A DNA stretch of 64,000 nucleotides from Cycas panzhihuaensis (taxonomy: Eukaryota > Cycadophyta), in assembly GCA_023213395.1 (NCBI GenBank), contig CM041465.1, positions 139,879,741-139,943,740 on the forward strand, given 5' to 3'. The notes under the pieces are model-generated. The model worked only from the letters and a program-made list of their open reading frames with translations. It was not told where the DNA came from and did not search any database. The translations under genes and the position numbers were made by a program. How positions within the stretch are numbered: the stretch's first letter is position 1; each line of letters opens with the position of its first letter. This document shows, in pieces, positions 37,591 through 49,448 of this stretch.

Positions 37591-37725
37591 GTATAACCAT
37601 ACTAAATCTCCTTCTTGGAAAGTACACTCTTGCCTATGCTTGTCATGTCTTTCCTTGTACTTTTGTTGAGTCCTTAGAAGTTGATCATGTACTTCTTTGT
37701 GGACTCTGGATCTTCTCCAAGTATC

Positions 37726-38475
37726 TCAAAGCCTTGTCATGCTCCTCCTTCTCTTTGTGAATCCTTCCTTAGCTTGCATGGAAAACTCTAAGTCAAATGG
37801 ACTTTGAGGTAAGTATCCCAAACAAACTTCAAAAGGTGCTTTAGAGTGTGATGCATGAATTGCTCTATTAAAAGCAAATTGTAGAAAAGCCAATGATTCA
37901 TCCCAAGTCTTTGGATGCTTGGAATTGTATCCCCTCAATAGATGTACCAAAGTTCTGTTCACTACTTTAGTTTGTCCATCTGTTTGAGGATGGAAACTTG
38001 TACTCCTCTTCAATTTGGTATCCATCATCTCCCATAGTGACTTCCAAAATGATGAAAGGAATCGAGTGTCCCGATCTGAAATGATGGAAGAAGGCAAGCC
38101 AAAATTCTTCCATACATGCTTGAAGAATAACTCAGCTGCTCCTGTACCTGTGATTGTCTTCTTACAAGGTATTAGACATATCATTTTACTAAACCTATCT
38201 ACAACAACAAAAAGATAATCATGTCCCTTCCTAGTCATGGGAAGTCCTCCTAAAAAATCAATGGAGATACTTTCCCAAGGTCTAGTGGGAATAGGAAGTG
38301 GTGTATACAATCCTAATTTTCTAGAAGAAGGCTTAGAAGTATTACACATTACACATCCTTTTACATATTTTTTTACATCATTTTACATCTTTGGCCATAC
38401 AACATATCTTCTCAAGTTTGCTAAAGTCTTCTCTATACCAAAGTGACCAGCTACTTTCGAAGTATGGGCTTCTCT
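37726..38475 (-). pseudogene. GypG: integrase, zinc-binding and catalytic core
   Basis: The zinc-binding HHCC region lies at about 38475-38330 (AGHFGIEKTLANLRR, then CVMC). The core is in a 207-codon frame from 38349 to 37726. It contains SIDFLGGLP with catalytic Asp at residue 31 and SDRDTRF with Asp at residue 92. The third catalytic residue, 36 positions further (residue 128), is Lys in TDGQTKVVNRTL, whereas the family has Glu (TDGQTEVVNRTL). The codon is AAA at the complement of 37966-37968, one G-to-A change from GAA. The core is otherwise well kept. This copy could not make an active integrase. Confidence 0.9.
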
Positions 38476-39435
38476 AAGCCACTTGATCTTGTCTCCTTTT
38501 GATGGAACATAGAGTTGCTCCCTTTGAAAAGTAGACCATCCTTCCAAGCAAGCTAGGAAGGTCTTCCTTCGCTAGGTTCTCTAATTCTTCCTTCAAAGCT
38601 TCATCTTCATGGTACAAGTCTTTGTACTCTTCATGATGCATTGGTTCCACCTGCAAACTCATAAGAGAACTACAAACAAAGGTAGAAGAAGAAGTGGAAC
38701 AAGGTGGTCTAGATAACATATCGCAATTTTGTTATTAGATCCCTTTTATACTTAATTACAATATTGAATTGTTGTAAATAACTCATCCACTTCATGTGTC
38801 TTGCTTGTAATTTACTTTGAGTTTGTAAAAATTAAAGAGGCTTATGATCGGTATGAACTACAACCTCTTTTCCGAGCAAGTATGACCTCCAATGCTTGCA
38901 TGCTTGATGAAGTGCGAACATTTCTCGATCATATGTTGGGTAGTTCTTCACTTGAGGGTGAAGACTTACAATGGTAAGCAGTAGGCTTCCCATCTTGAAT
39001 AAGGACAGCTCCCATCGCATTTCCACTTGCATCAGCTTCTACTTTAAAAGGCCTTTGTAAATTTGGCATTGCCAAAACTGATGCTTCATAAATTTTCTTC
39101 TTTAAAAGAAGAAAGGCTTCTTCCTCCTTGGAACCCTAAGTAAACTTTCTACTAGATTTTGTCAATCCATGTAGAGGTGCTGCAACCTGTGAGAAATGAA
39201 GAATAAACTTTCTCAAGTATTGACAAGCTCCTAAAAAACTTCTCACCTCTGTGATGTTTGTTGGCCTAGGCCATTTGAGGATGGCTTGAGTCTTGAGTGG
39301 ATCAATGCTCAACTTTCCTCCTCCAACCACAAAGCCTAAGAAGATCAAGTTCCCCTTGCCAAATTCACACTTCTTCACATTAAGCTTCAAATGATGCTTA
39401 GCCATAGTCTTTAAAACTTCTTCTATGTGCTGCAA
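38476..39435 (-). pseudogene. GypG: end of reverse transcriptase and RNase H
   Basis: The frame 39435-39136 (99 aa) holds the connection after reverse transcriptase: HHLKLNVKKCEFG, VRSFLGACQYLRKFI and HGLTKSSRKF. RNase H follows with FKVEADASGNAMGAVLIQ near 39050 and HQACKHWRSYLLG near 38895, in more than one frame. A frameshift near 39430 separates this from the catalytic part of the reverse transcriptase. It is interrupted by stops up to the integrase zinc finger. Confidence 0.82.
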
Positions 39436-40657
39436 ATGTTCCTCCCATGTGTTCTTTGAAAATCAAAACGTCATCAAGATAGACAACAACAAAATTATCC
39501 AAGTAAGGCCTTAATATTTCATTCATTAGCCTCATGAATGTTGCAGGAGCATTACACAATCCGAAAGGCATAACCATCCATTCAAAGAGTCCTTGCTTTA
39601 TTTTGAAGGTTGTCTTCCATGTGTCCTCCTCCTTGACCCTAACTTGGTGATAACCACTTTTCAAATCCAATTTAGTGAAATAATAAGCATGCTGAATTTG
39701 ATCAAGCAAATCATCTATGCGAGGCAAAGGGTAGCGATTTTTAATTGTAATTTTATTCAAAGCACGAAAGTCTATACACATTCTCCATCTTCCATCCTTC
39801 TTAGGCACCAAGATAATTGGTGACCCATAAGGTGAACATGAAGGTCTTATGACCCCTTGATCAAGCAACTCCTCAACTTGCCTCTTTATCCCATTATTCT
39901 CTACAATGGAGTGCCTATACAAAGCAACATTAGGTAATGGTGCATCTCCTACAAGAGTGATTTCATGCTCTATCTTTCTCTTTGGTGGAAGCCCATCAAC
40001 ATGTTGAAATAGAATATCATACCTTGTCTTTAACTGCTCAATTTGTTGTATTTGTTTAGGTGATATAAGAAGAGTGTGAGTAGAAAGACCTTCTTCATCT
40101 CTTGGCTCTTCTTTTCTCCTTACCATTAAGATGACGAATTTACCACATGCATTGATCATCCTTTTTGCTTGAGTAGCTGAAATTAATGCTATCTTATCCA
40201 AGTGCTTCTTTGTGGTCTTTATGATGAAGCCCTTGTTATCCTTCATCAACCGATACTTTCTCTCCCTTCGATAGAAGAGTGCATCTCGATCCCACAAGTA
40301 GGGACTTCCAAGCACAACATGGCATACATCCAGTGGCACCACATCACATATTACTTCATCAACAAAATCATTAGTGATGGAAAATTTAAGTGTACATTGC
40401 TTTGATATTTGCATTTCCACATCTTTATGGATCCAACCAAGAGGATATGGGTGAGGGTGAGGAGTAGTTACCAACCCAATGCTCTTTACCAAACTTTCTG
40501 AGATCAAATTCTTTTGGCTCCCTGGATCTATAATGGCACCAATCATACTATTTCCTACTTGAAGCTTCAAGTGAAATAGCTCCTCCCTTGTAGCATCATC
40601 TTCATAATTTGCAAGTAGAGTGACCTTCTCTTCTTCTCCTTCACTTTGAATCTCCAC
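39398..40657 (-). pseudogene. GypG: protease and reverse transcriptase
   Basis: An open frame of 419 codons. Protease is at the start, with [11 protein letters not shown] (Asp at residue 44; DxGS motif). Reverse transcriptase follows: [72 protein letters not shown] and [12 protein letters not shown]. The catalytic box is YLDD at residues 393-396. The motifs are complete, and this is the best kept coding part of the element. After LIFKEH the frame shifts and continues in the frame 39435-39136. The family is Ty3/Gypsy, chromovirus-like. Confidence 0.93.
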
Positions 40658-41730
40658 CTCAGAAAGTAGTGCTTTCCCTTTTCCTTCTTTCTTAATTCCA
40701 TATCCTTGATATGCTTGACTTTAGTTGGATGCAACTTCCAATACTTTGCTGTAATATGACCACTAATATCACAATGCTCACAATAGTTAGAACTTTTAAC
40801 AAAATTAGTCATTTTCTTCTTTCCTTCTTGCCTCTTAGATGAGTGCAATTTAGGATTCTTTTCATACTTATTAGAAGTAAAAGTAGAATCTTTAGACATG
40901 AATGTAGATTTCTTACTTTTACTTTCTATTTCCATAGCCATCCTACTTGCTTCTCCAATGGATTGAACCTTAAAAAGCCTTAGTTCCTTCCTTATGTATT
41001 CATGTAATCCTCCAATGAATTTCATAAGAGTGACATGTTCATCCATATTAATACCAAGTAGCATGCCATGCCTAAAAAATAAAGAAGTATAGTCTTGGAC
41101 ACTTACACCTCTCCCTTGGTGTAAATATTGCCAAGTGACCTATTGGTCTTCCTCATGACCTATGGGATAGAATTACTTCTTTATTATTTTCTTAAAATCC
41201 CTCCATGAAAAAGAAGATACATCATGAGTCTTTAAATATGCATTCCACCATGTTAATGCATGTTTACACAACTTGAGCTTAGCAAATGAAAGCTTTTGAG
41301 CATTACTATAAGCATAGATTGTGAAGTAGGTTTCAAGTTGATCCAACCAATGGTCCAACTTTTCAGCATTTACCTCTCCATCATAAGTTGGAATATCCAA
41401 CTTTGCCTCCACCTTGAAGGGTTGATGAGATGAAGTACCCTTGCTTTCTTCAAAAGAGTGCTTTAAGGTCTCCTCCTCTTCCTCTTCATGGTCATGGTCA
41501 TATGTGGATCCTCCTTCAAATTCCTTCTCTTTGCCTTTTCCTTTGACTAGAGGTAGAAGGTGGGTCATCATTTGCATCAAGGCTTCTACGTTCTTCTCAA
41601 GCTTTTCAAATCTAATTTCTCCATCTTCTTTTTCAGCCATGGTGCTTGGATTCTTTCTTTGCCTTCTTGGTGATTGTAACACAAGAAAGTCTTCACCTTT
41701 CTCTTTGTATCCTTTTCTTGTTTGTACCAT
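40567..41730 (-). pseudogene. GypG: gag with zinc knuckle
   Basis: Gag starts at 41730 with MVQTRKGYKEKGEDF. It contains an acidic stretch (HDHEEEEEE) and the retrotransposon gag domain: DIPTYDGEVNAEKLDHWL, ALTWWNAYL and WRDFKKIIKK, where the first open piece ends (41173). A second open piece (41064-40567) carries the rest of the gag domain and the knuckle CEHCDISGHITAKYW, which is CX2CX4HX4C with the last Cys changed to Tyr. A lysine-rich tail follows. A frameshift near 40650 leads to the protease frame. Two breaks therefore separate gag from a working polyprotein. Confidence 0.88.
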
Positions 41731-41755
41731 TCAAGTCCCTACAACAAAGATCAGA

Positions 41756-41768
41756 GGCTCTGATACCA
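41756..41768 (-). other. GypG primer binding site
   Basis: GGCTCTGATACCA is the complement of TGGTATCAGAGCC, the initiator-Met primer site. Five bases separate it from the 5' LTR at 41774. Confidence 0.9.
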
Positions 41769-41773
41769 AAATA

Positions 41774-42827
41774 TGATCCCAAAAGAGCTTAGTTGGTGAA
41801 GAAATCAATTATCAACCTTTCCTCCTTGAGATCCTAGGAGTTAGTGTAGAAAGCTCAATAACATCAAAACAATAATGAGCCCATGAAAGGAAAATTCTAA
41901 ACCAAATCAATTATTCTTGACATTGATCCAAAAGTATGAGGAGTAATACTTTTATTAAACCATGAAAATCTCCATTTAATGGTGGAGAAATCAACTAGCA
42001 AAAGAATGGTAAAATTACAAGGAATAAATGTTACAATTATACCATAAGGGGGACTCAAACCCTCTAAATGTCTCTCCAAGGATCCTTCCCAAGTCAAGTC
42101 TCCAAGAACCACCTCTCTAACCTATAGAAGGGCTCAATTTATAGAAAGAAACCCGAATTGCATGTTTAACAAGTGGCAATCATGCAAGTATAACCACTAA
42201 CCACCAGAATGCATGTTGTCCAAGTGGCCTTCATACAATTCTTAAAAGGTTATAGCTTGTAATAGATCTTAATGTACTCCAATTTATCTCAAATTTGGTA
42301 CATATATAGGAATAATGTCCCCTCAGCTTCTTCAAATTTTTAGCTTATTTGGATGTCATTTGGCTACATTTTTATTCATTTAATAATAATATATATTTGC
42401 TATTTTTCTGCTGTCCAAGTGGCCTTCATGTAATTCTTAAAAGTTGTGGCTTGTAACTAACCTTAATGGACTCTAATTCAGCTCAAATGTGGTACACATA
42501 TAGGAACGTATGTCTCCTCCACTTCCTCAAAATTTTAGCTCATTTGGATGTCATTTGGCCATATTTCTATTCATATAATTATAATATATATTTTCTATTT
42601 TTTTTCTGCTAGCTGTGGGATTAATTTTTATACAAAGATAAGGCTTGAACTCTAATCAAATGATATTTTCTGAACCCCAAATTTTGTACACATCTAGTGG
42701 GATGTGTCTTCTCCCTTTACACAAAATTTCATAGAATTTTGATACCATTTGGCCATATCTCTTTTGGTTATGCCAATGCCTAGCATTTTCCGCATCCTAT
42801 AAACATATGGTAGATCATCCTGGATCA
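41774..42827 (-). repeat. GypG right LTR (5' LTR of the element)
   Basis: 1054 bp, TGATCCCAAAAGAGC to TCCTGGATCA, the same length as the left LTR. Confidence 0.93.
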
Positions 42828-42832
42828 CCGAA

Positions 42833-42941
42833 GGATATTCTCTTATTAGTAGGAGATAGATATTTTATTATATTTATTGATAATTTTATAAGAAGAACTT
42901 GGGTTTATTTCTTAAAATTTGAGTCAGATGTGTTGAAACAT
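42833..42941 (+). pseudogene. CopF: short piece of integrase core
   Basis: Immediately after GypG the CopF frame reads DILLLVGDRYFIIFIDNF and RRTWVYFLKFESDVLKH, the integrase segment after the first catalytic region. It breaks off near 42942, where CopH begins. The rest of CopF must lie to the right of the window. Confidence 0.85.
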
Positions 42942-43314
42942 TGCAATATCTCCTCCATTTTTTCTCATTTATGTAAATTCATGATTATAATATATTAATA
43001 GATCCTTTTATGTAATTAAATCACATTGGATATTGAGGTCAGGTCTACCTATTATGCCATTAAGTTGGCCTATCCCAATGCCTTGTAATCTTGATGGATG
43101 ACTATAAATATTGCCCTGCACCTTTGTACTACATATTGAATTATGATTAGTGTGGAAACTCTACTCGAGAGAGAGCCTACGGTGTGGTGAATTTACCTGT
43201 ACCATTAGATGATCATATGTCTTACTTATTTTCTTGATTTGTTGAATATTTTTCAATATTTTGATTAATATGCTTGAATTAGCATACATGTATATAGATC
43301 CTACTATTTTCTCA
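42942..43314 (+). repeat. CopH 5' LTR (left end approximate)
   Basis: The right end is certain: ACTATTTTCTCA followed directly by the primer site. The left end is set where CopF integrase similarity ends; a TG lies at 42942. A TATA box TATAAATA is at 43103-43110, followed by TTGCCCTGCACC. Confidence 0.65.
43103..43110 (+). promoter_or_regulatory. CopH LTR TATA box
   Basis: TATAAATA in the middle of the LTR, about 200 bases before its end. It is a likely transcription signal of the element. Confidence 0.5.
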
Positions 43315-43326
43315 TGGTATCAGAGC
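43315..43326 (+). other. CopH primer binding site
   Basis: TGGTATCAGAGC, an exact initiator-Met tRNA site directly after the LTR. Confidence 0.92.
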
Positions 43327-44920
43327 TGAGTGTGTCTGATTTTAGAATATTTTGGTGATTCTAATCTTATTTTATTTTATTTTCTTCATGTCTTGTAGAA
43401 AATATGAGATTTTATGTAGTGCTGGAGCTTATATATAGCTGGTTGTGAGAGATTTCAGCCTCCCACAATAGATTTCAAAGCTCATTTTCATCCATCTAGG
43501 GTTTTACTCAGTTTTATTGAAGAAAATGTAAGAAAAATAAAATTGTTTACTTGTTACAATTATATTGCTGATGATTGTTATTTGTTGGAGCATTAATAGG
43601 GTTTGTAGTAGCCCCGTACCCATTTTTAGTACCTAACAAAGGAGTTTTTTAGAGTTTTTGGTTAATTTTGGCTCTATTCTTCCTTGTACAATCTATAGAA
43701 AACCCTAGACTTCCATAGCTTCATTCTCCTCAATATAATATTCTTTTCCAAAAAATGTAATTCTAATGAGTACTTATCATCATTACATCTATTTCTATAA
43801 ACTTTTATCTCATTCTGAGTCTATTTGATCTTCCATTAGGGTTCTGCATTCCTACTTTGGTTTGTCATTTTTGCACACAAGACACGCAAATCTCAAAAAA
43901 GGTACCTGCACTATTTTTATAATATCTCTACAACTATTTATCCAATTTATAAGCCGTCTAAAGTTATATAAAGTTGATTTAGATATCTATAATTTGGAAT
44001 TAAATTTAGTCAGATTTGGAGTTTATTTGAGGGAGATATTTGCTACTCAAGTTGACCTTAATGTTCAAACTATTTGAGCTTTATTTTTTAAGATTTGAAG
44101 GCATTTTTTAATTTTCTTGAGTTTTTTTTGCTAGATTAGGTTGTAGCTTATCATTTTCAGCTATTTAATTCTAATTTTTAAGGCTAATAAGTGCTTGGTA
44201 ATGTCTCATATATAGGTGTTACTCTTGAAAGGTTGAAGAAGTTAACTCTCAAAGCTTAGCCCATCAAGAGCATTCTAAACCTATCCTTGTCATTTTAATT
44301 TACTTTATTTCTTTTTCATTTTATTTATTGCATTAAAAAGAACCTCTTGTGTGTAAAAAACTCACTTAAAAAATTAAATTTTTACATAAAAAAGATAACT
44401 CTTGAATTGAACCCCTATTTCTAGCTTTGCAAGGGGAATGATTAGGACCCTTAAAGTTACTACCATGAACATACCCTTAGCCTACTCATATTAGATTAGG
44501 AACATCATTGATTGTAGGTGTAATTAGTGGTAGGATAAGGAGGAGACCCTATCTTTTAGAGTTTGGAGACTAGGCTAGACCCAAGGGGGTGAGTGTATTA
44601 GTTAGTAAGTTCTTATCACTAGATCTGTCATTCAGCATAAGACTGACGCAGGTGGGAAAACAAATTAGGGGGGTCTTAGGACCTTCTTAACATCCCATGT
44701 ACTGAGGTATATTGAGCCCTTGAGCTCATATACTGGTATATTAGGTCCCTAGTTTTCCACTTGTAGGTAGGCACCATTAGACATGATAGCAACTAAGAGC
44801 TTTCTTAGAGACCCTTTACCTTATAATCCTAGATTAGAAGCCACTTAGGTAGATTAGCACCTCATCATACGAAAATTTATAAACATCAAATATAAAAAGA
44901 AAAAAAAAAAACTTTCAAAC
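43327..44920 (+). other. CopH untranslated leader
   Basis: About 1.6 kb, half the length of the CopC and CopF leaders. It has no coding motif and carries the conserved block at its 3' end. Confidence 0.65.
44395..44870 (+). other. Conserved Copia leader block, CopH copy
   Basis: It is homologous by eye to the CopC and CopF blocks. Landmarks include GCAAGGGGAATGATTAGGAC, GCCTACTCATATTAGATTAG, TAGATCTGTCA, ACTGAGGTATATTGAGCC and ACTGGTATATTAGGTCCCTA. It ends about 50 bases before gag. Confidence 0.75.
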
Positions 44921-45838
44921 ATGGAATTACAAATGCTTCTTTCCAACAACATCAAACTCAATGGTATTAATAACTTTATACCTTGGAAAAAAAAAGTCAA
45001 AAACTTATTTATTATGAATGAATATTGGGCTTATGTCAATGGATATATATCGATGCCTAAGCCCACTCAAGATCCAAATGATCCCACTAAAACTATTCCT
45101 CCTGGTCCTATAGCCTTAGCCAACTTTAAAGCTAAGGATAACATAGCATTATCCTTCCTCCACTTGGTAGTTTAAGACCAAGTGGATCAAAACATTGAAA
45201 TAGAAAAATGCTCAAATAAAGCTTAGACCATACTTTGTTTCCTCTATGAGAGGAAGGATGAATCTAGGTATCTCACCCTTAAGGCTCTCCTATTTACCAT
45301 GCCTTTTGCTAGAAACATTATAAATCATTTGACTGAAGTCAAAACTATTATAAACTAATTGATTATCCTTGGTGAGCCACCTTCTAACCATGATCTAATC
45401 TCAAGTATTATAAACATTTTACCCATTAAATACAACTCCTTTATCTCCAAGTTACATGATAACTATTTTAAGATGGACTTCATAGCTTTTAAGGGCCTCT
45501 TGCTTTGAGAGGAAAATATTCTCAATCGACTAGGGGTGACATTGACATCTGACTTAGCTTTTGACTTTGTAGCCTAAAACTTAGAAGAGGACAAGACTAT
45601 TAATAGAGAAACCTAATAGATTAGTCAGTGACAAGACCTAGCTTAACTCTTAGACTCTCTCTCTATATCATAAGAGTTACATCATCAGTCAACTCAGCAA
45701 CATCTTATTGATACCTCCTCCTCCTCCTATCTAAATCAATAGCTTTAACAATTATAGCATCAACCACAGGGAAAGTCTCAAAAGAATCAGTAGGGTAAAT
45801 AAAATATAACATGTCTCTACTATGGAAAATTTGGATAC
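44921..45838 (+). pseudogene. CopH: gag, N-terminal part up to the zinc knuckle
   Basis: Gag opens at 44921 with MELQMLLSNNIKLNGINNFI and PWKKKVKNLFIMNEYW, the LxGxNxxxWK start of plant Copia gag. The first frame ends after 84 codons; the domain continues with TLKALLFTMPFARNIINHL and ILPIKYNSFI. Just before the break it reads CLYYGKFGY, the first half of a CX2CX4HX4C knuckle with the second Cys and the His changed to Tyr. TatI is inserted exactly here. Reading on at 62024 gives TKQPW, which completes the knuckle spacing. Stops show it is inactive. Confidence 0.85.
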
Positions 45839-48361
45839 TGAAACGCGTCCGTGGGGTGGTCTCCTACGTTTAGTAAGATGTGGCTAACTGAGATATAGTC
45901 AAGCTATAAGTGGGATCAATCGCTAAGAAAAACACCACACAGGGCGTCCATATGCCGGGGCACAGATTTGGGACCTGCAGATGGTGCCTAGTTGCTTTAG
46001 GGTGATCTTTGGAGAGGGACGCAAGGTAAGACCTTAGATCTTCCCAAAAGGTGAGGCCCTCCTACCCCTTGGATGGCTGGGAAGAGGAAGAGGGGTCCTA
46101 AAGAGTTGCGCCTTCTCAAGGGAGGGAGAAGGTGACGTGTAGGTGAATGAGCGTAGTATGATATCCTATGTGTGGGCTAGTCAGGGAGGTGAGGAATGGA
46201 TAACTCACGTCCAAAGAAAACTACCTACACGTGATAAAAACAACTACAAACAAAAAGATGCACAAATGCAAGGATGAGTTCCTTTTCTCTTTTTCGTTTC
46301 CTATATGTTTTAGTATGCAAACATATGCGTGAAAGGAGAACGTTGCAGGAAAGGACAAAAATGGAAAAGAAGAATACCTGGACCCGTAGTACGGTTGGAG
46401 TGTTGCAACCTTCGATTCTTTGCACACTCTCCCGCTTGAACTTGTCATGTAGATGAGAGATTGGCTGGTAACGGTTACCATGAGTGATCAAGGGGCTAGC
46501 TTACCTTCCCCAAACATGCAAAAGAAACAAAGCAAGGCAAGGACAGCAAAAAAGGAAACAAGGAAATACAACTAACAAGAGGCTAACCTATTAACAAACT
46601 CGCCTCATGCGTATCTCTATTACCGCAAAGCTTGCCAATCACAACATAGGAGTTTCTCCCTCCCGGAAGAGGGGATACCAAATATATGTACTATATGTAT
46701 ATGTAAATACAAAGAAGCTGATATCAAATTAAGTCAAGGACATGTTGTGCATTACTCCAAAACTCTAAACAGGACTCAAGCAAGGATCAACACTAAACGG
46801 TATCCAAAGTAAAAGAGTTAGCCTCAGAATGGCTAGCTCACCCATATAAATCTCCATGTAGCCTCGAGGGAAGAAAAATAAAGTATACTGACTATATGGG
46901 ACAGTGAGCAAGAGAGGAGATAGACCAGCGTAATGATATATAAGCACACCCAAGGGATGAAGTGCTATGAGCAGTAAATCGTCTAGCTGGGATGGGCTAA
47001 AGGTCATAAACCAACCATGAAGGGTTTGGGGACTTATGTGGTGCCCAAAACCATCAAGTGTAGGTCTGAAACCAACATGGAAAGGGGTTGCCAACATTGT
47101 TTCAGATCTAGAAACAGGCTCTCAAATCCCTAGCCTAGCTCCAAGGGAGGCGGTAGGTGAAAGAGGAAGGAAAGGAAGGGTTTGGACCTTTGGGGGGAAG
47201 GTCAACGAGGGGGGCTGACCCCACCTTTCTCCCTTCATCTTTCCTTGTGTAACCCTCTTGCACAGCCACCTTAAAGTGGACTTACAGGAAACAAGAGGGA
47301 GCACTACAAGATAGGGTGCAATGAATAAGTTCCTAAAGGGTGCAAAGCCAAGAATAACAAAATAACTAAGAACTATTCATAGAAAGTAAGGGAAAAATAT
47401 GAATCCTAGAGAAAACATTGAGAGGTACCTTGCAGCAAGGAGTAGAAGCTTATTCCTACTAGAAAATAGGAGAAGGAGCATGTGTTTGACAGGCTTTCGA
47501 GGCTGACCTAAAGGAAAGGCAATCGTAGGAGCACAACTGTGATTTTGGAACCTTGGAGCTTTGCTTTGGAGAGTTCCTGTGAGTACTCCTTTCTCCACTA
47601 TGCAAACCTATAAAGAGAGGGCCTGAGCTATTAGAGTAGGACCTGAGATGCAGTAGGTATCCTTGTGGAAAGAATAGCAGAGCCAAAGAGCATGTCTTCT
47701 GGCAGTCCTAGAGAGAAAGTTGTAGTAGTGCAATGAAAAAATGGAAGAAGAAGAGGTAAAAATGATTCACTTTTTGGGTTTTATGTTCCCCTTAACCCTA
47801 AGTGAGCATTTAGGGTTGCAGGGAGATGAATAGGAGCGGACGCCACATGGCAGTTCTGCAAAAAGGGCAGGAACTGCCGTGACTATTTTTTAAAATAATT
47901 TTAAATAGTCACATCATGGCAAACTTCGTAGTACCACGGTAAATATCACAGTACTGCTAAGTTTATAGCAATGTGAGCCTATAGGCCAAAATTAGGATAG
48001 AAATGGGGCCTAAAGCCAAACAGTGGGTATGTTGAGGCTGGGCAAGCTGGGAATTGTTGCCCAGGTGGTCAACAAGTGGCCAGAAGAGAGGGGCATGTCT
48101 CGATGGAGGACCTATCATACTTAGAAAGAAGATCAAAGTAGATGCAAGATGCTATCATGGGTGAGACACGACTGACTAAGGTACTCGAGGGGCTATGGAG
48201 ATGGTGTGGGTGGCTGAGTACTATATGGGGTGCATGACTCGCTGAGGAGTGCCCCCACGGTGGGTCGTCATAGGCTGAGTGGTGTGCGGTAGGCACAATC
48301 AATGTGATCAAGCAAGAAAGCAATGCAGTCATGCAAATGATAGGCAAGCATACGTCAGGCA
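45839..48361 (-). repeat. TatI left LTR (3' LTR of the element)
   Basis: TGAAACGCGTCCG to ACGTCAGGCA, 2523 bp. It is collinear with the right LTR along its full length. The short frames seen inside it (for example 46221-46491 and 46765-47097) have no recognisable motif; several have a counterpart in the right LTR only because the LTR is duplicated. It contains an inverted telo-box at 47794-47817. Confidence 0.92.
47794..47817. promoter_or_regulatory. Inverted telo-box pair in TatI left LTR
   Basis: AACCCTAA and TTAGGGTT are separated by eight bases. The same arrangement is at 61452-61475 in the other LTR. Telo-boxes are known plant promoter elements; function here is inferred. Confidence 0.45.
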
Positions 48362-48399
48362 ATACGAGGGTGATGGGTGATGCGAGGGCACCCAATAGA

Positions 48400-48982
48400 C
48401 CAAACAAGTAGACCAGAAGAAAGACGACCAGAGACTTGAGCAATAGGTTGTCCAAGCAAGTCTCTCAAAGGTAGTCGCTAAGAAGAGGGAGGCGATGCTC
48501 AAGGATGAGGCAAACGAGGCCGTCCACTTCAGCATTGAGGTCCTAGGTATGTGCCAAATGTCAACAGACGAGAAGCGGGCCAGGAGAGATCTAGCGGTTG
48601 AAGCGAGAGTTCTCAAGTGAGGGCATCGCACCTGGTAAACCTAGGTGAGATGAGACACCACAACCTGATAGTCACAAAGCAAAATGATAGGTCCGTGATG
48701 GAAACGAAGAGCATCAGTAAGGGCTTCAATAATGGTTGTATACTCAGCTTCATTATTGGTTGCCTCAGGGAGGAAGATCCCAGACAAGAAATCATGTCTG
48801 AAGGGGCCACAAAGGATCCAAGCAGCAGCGAAAGGTCTAGGGTTACTGCAGCTTTCACCGTCGATAAAAGTATAGAGGGGCATAGGTGAACGCAAGGTCC
48901 TAGTGATAATAAACAATAATGGAGCAAAAGAGAGGCTCAAATGATGAGTAATAAGTGGCCATGAAGGGTAGGAGGACCTCAT
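48400..48982 (-). pseudogene. TatI: additional RNase H domain downstream of integrase
   Basis: In the frame 48982-48641 a type I RNase H fold is recognisable. YTFIDGESCSNPRPFAAAW holds the first catalytic Asp (residue 41), NNEAEYTTIIEAL the Glu (residue 80), and LLCDYQVVVSHL the second Asp (residue 104). After a frameshift the domain goes on with VRCPHLRTLASTARSLLARF and WHIPRTS at about 48630-48530, then AEVDGL in yet another frame, matching the HIPR...AD end of RNase H. It is separate from the RNase H at 54000-54470. In Tat elements an additional archaeal-type RNase H is established knowledge; its place here, next to the 3' LTR, is unusual. The sequence upstream to 49448 is not assigned. 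Confidence 0.75.
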
Positions 48983-49448
48983 AATAAGGCTATCTTAGGA
49001 CGAGAGCAAGTAGTCTGACCACTACTTAGGAGTGGGCAGAAAAAAGGCACCTTAGGGTACCAAAGGTTGCTTTGGGAAGCAAAACATATTCCCGAATGGG
49101 GGGAACATTCCCTCTGGAGACCCCAGGAGTGGAAAAGAGTTGCAGAAACAAGCCCAAGATGGTGAAACGAGCTAAACGAGTATAAACTTGGGCATACACG
49201 GGAGTGGTGCATAAAACAAGATGGAAGGGCCCTGTGAAAAAGTGCAATGATGAGGTGCCATAAATGCACTCACAAGAAAGAGAGAAAAGGATACCAAAAA
49301 AATGCAATGGGAGATAGGACCAGAAGACAAAGGTGATTAAGGAAACAGGACGGTCTAAACAGCTATCACAAGAGTAAAAACGGAGACAGTATTTGTCATG
49401 GCCTCCGCCTATATAAGGAAATTCGACAGAAAATAGATTCATTTTCAC

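Larger units (their letters stand above)
36097..42827 (-). mobile_element. GypG: full-length Ty3/Gypsy element with 1054-bp LTRs
   Basis: Two LTRs of identical length (36097-37150 and 41774-42827) flank a minus-strand internal region ordered gag, protease, reverse transcriptase, RNase H, integrase, the Ty3/Gypsy order. The primer site is at 41756-41768 and the polypurine tract at about 37151-37168. It sits in the CopF integrase, which reads on from both sides. Coding frames are long but interrupted. The LTRs still match closely over most of their length, so this is a fairly young member of the nest. The C-terminal tail of integrase suggests a chromovirus. Confidence 0.93.

Noticed and set aside
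46221-47686. Several short open frames inside the TatI left LTR, some with counterparts in the right LTR (59878-61391)
   Set aside because: They recur only because the LTR is duplicated, have no recognisable domain, and overlap one another on both strands.
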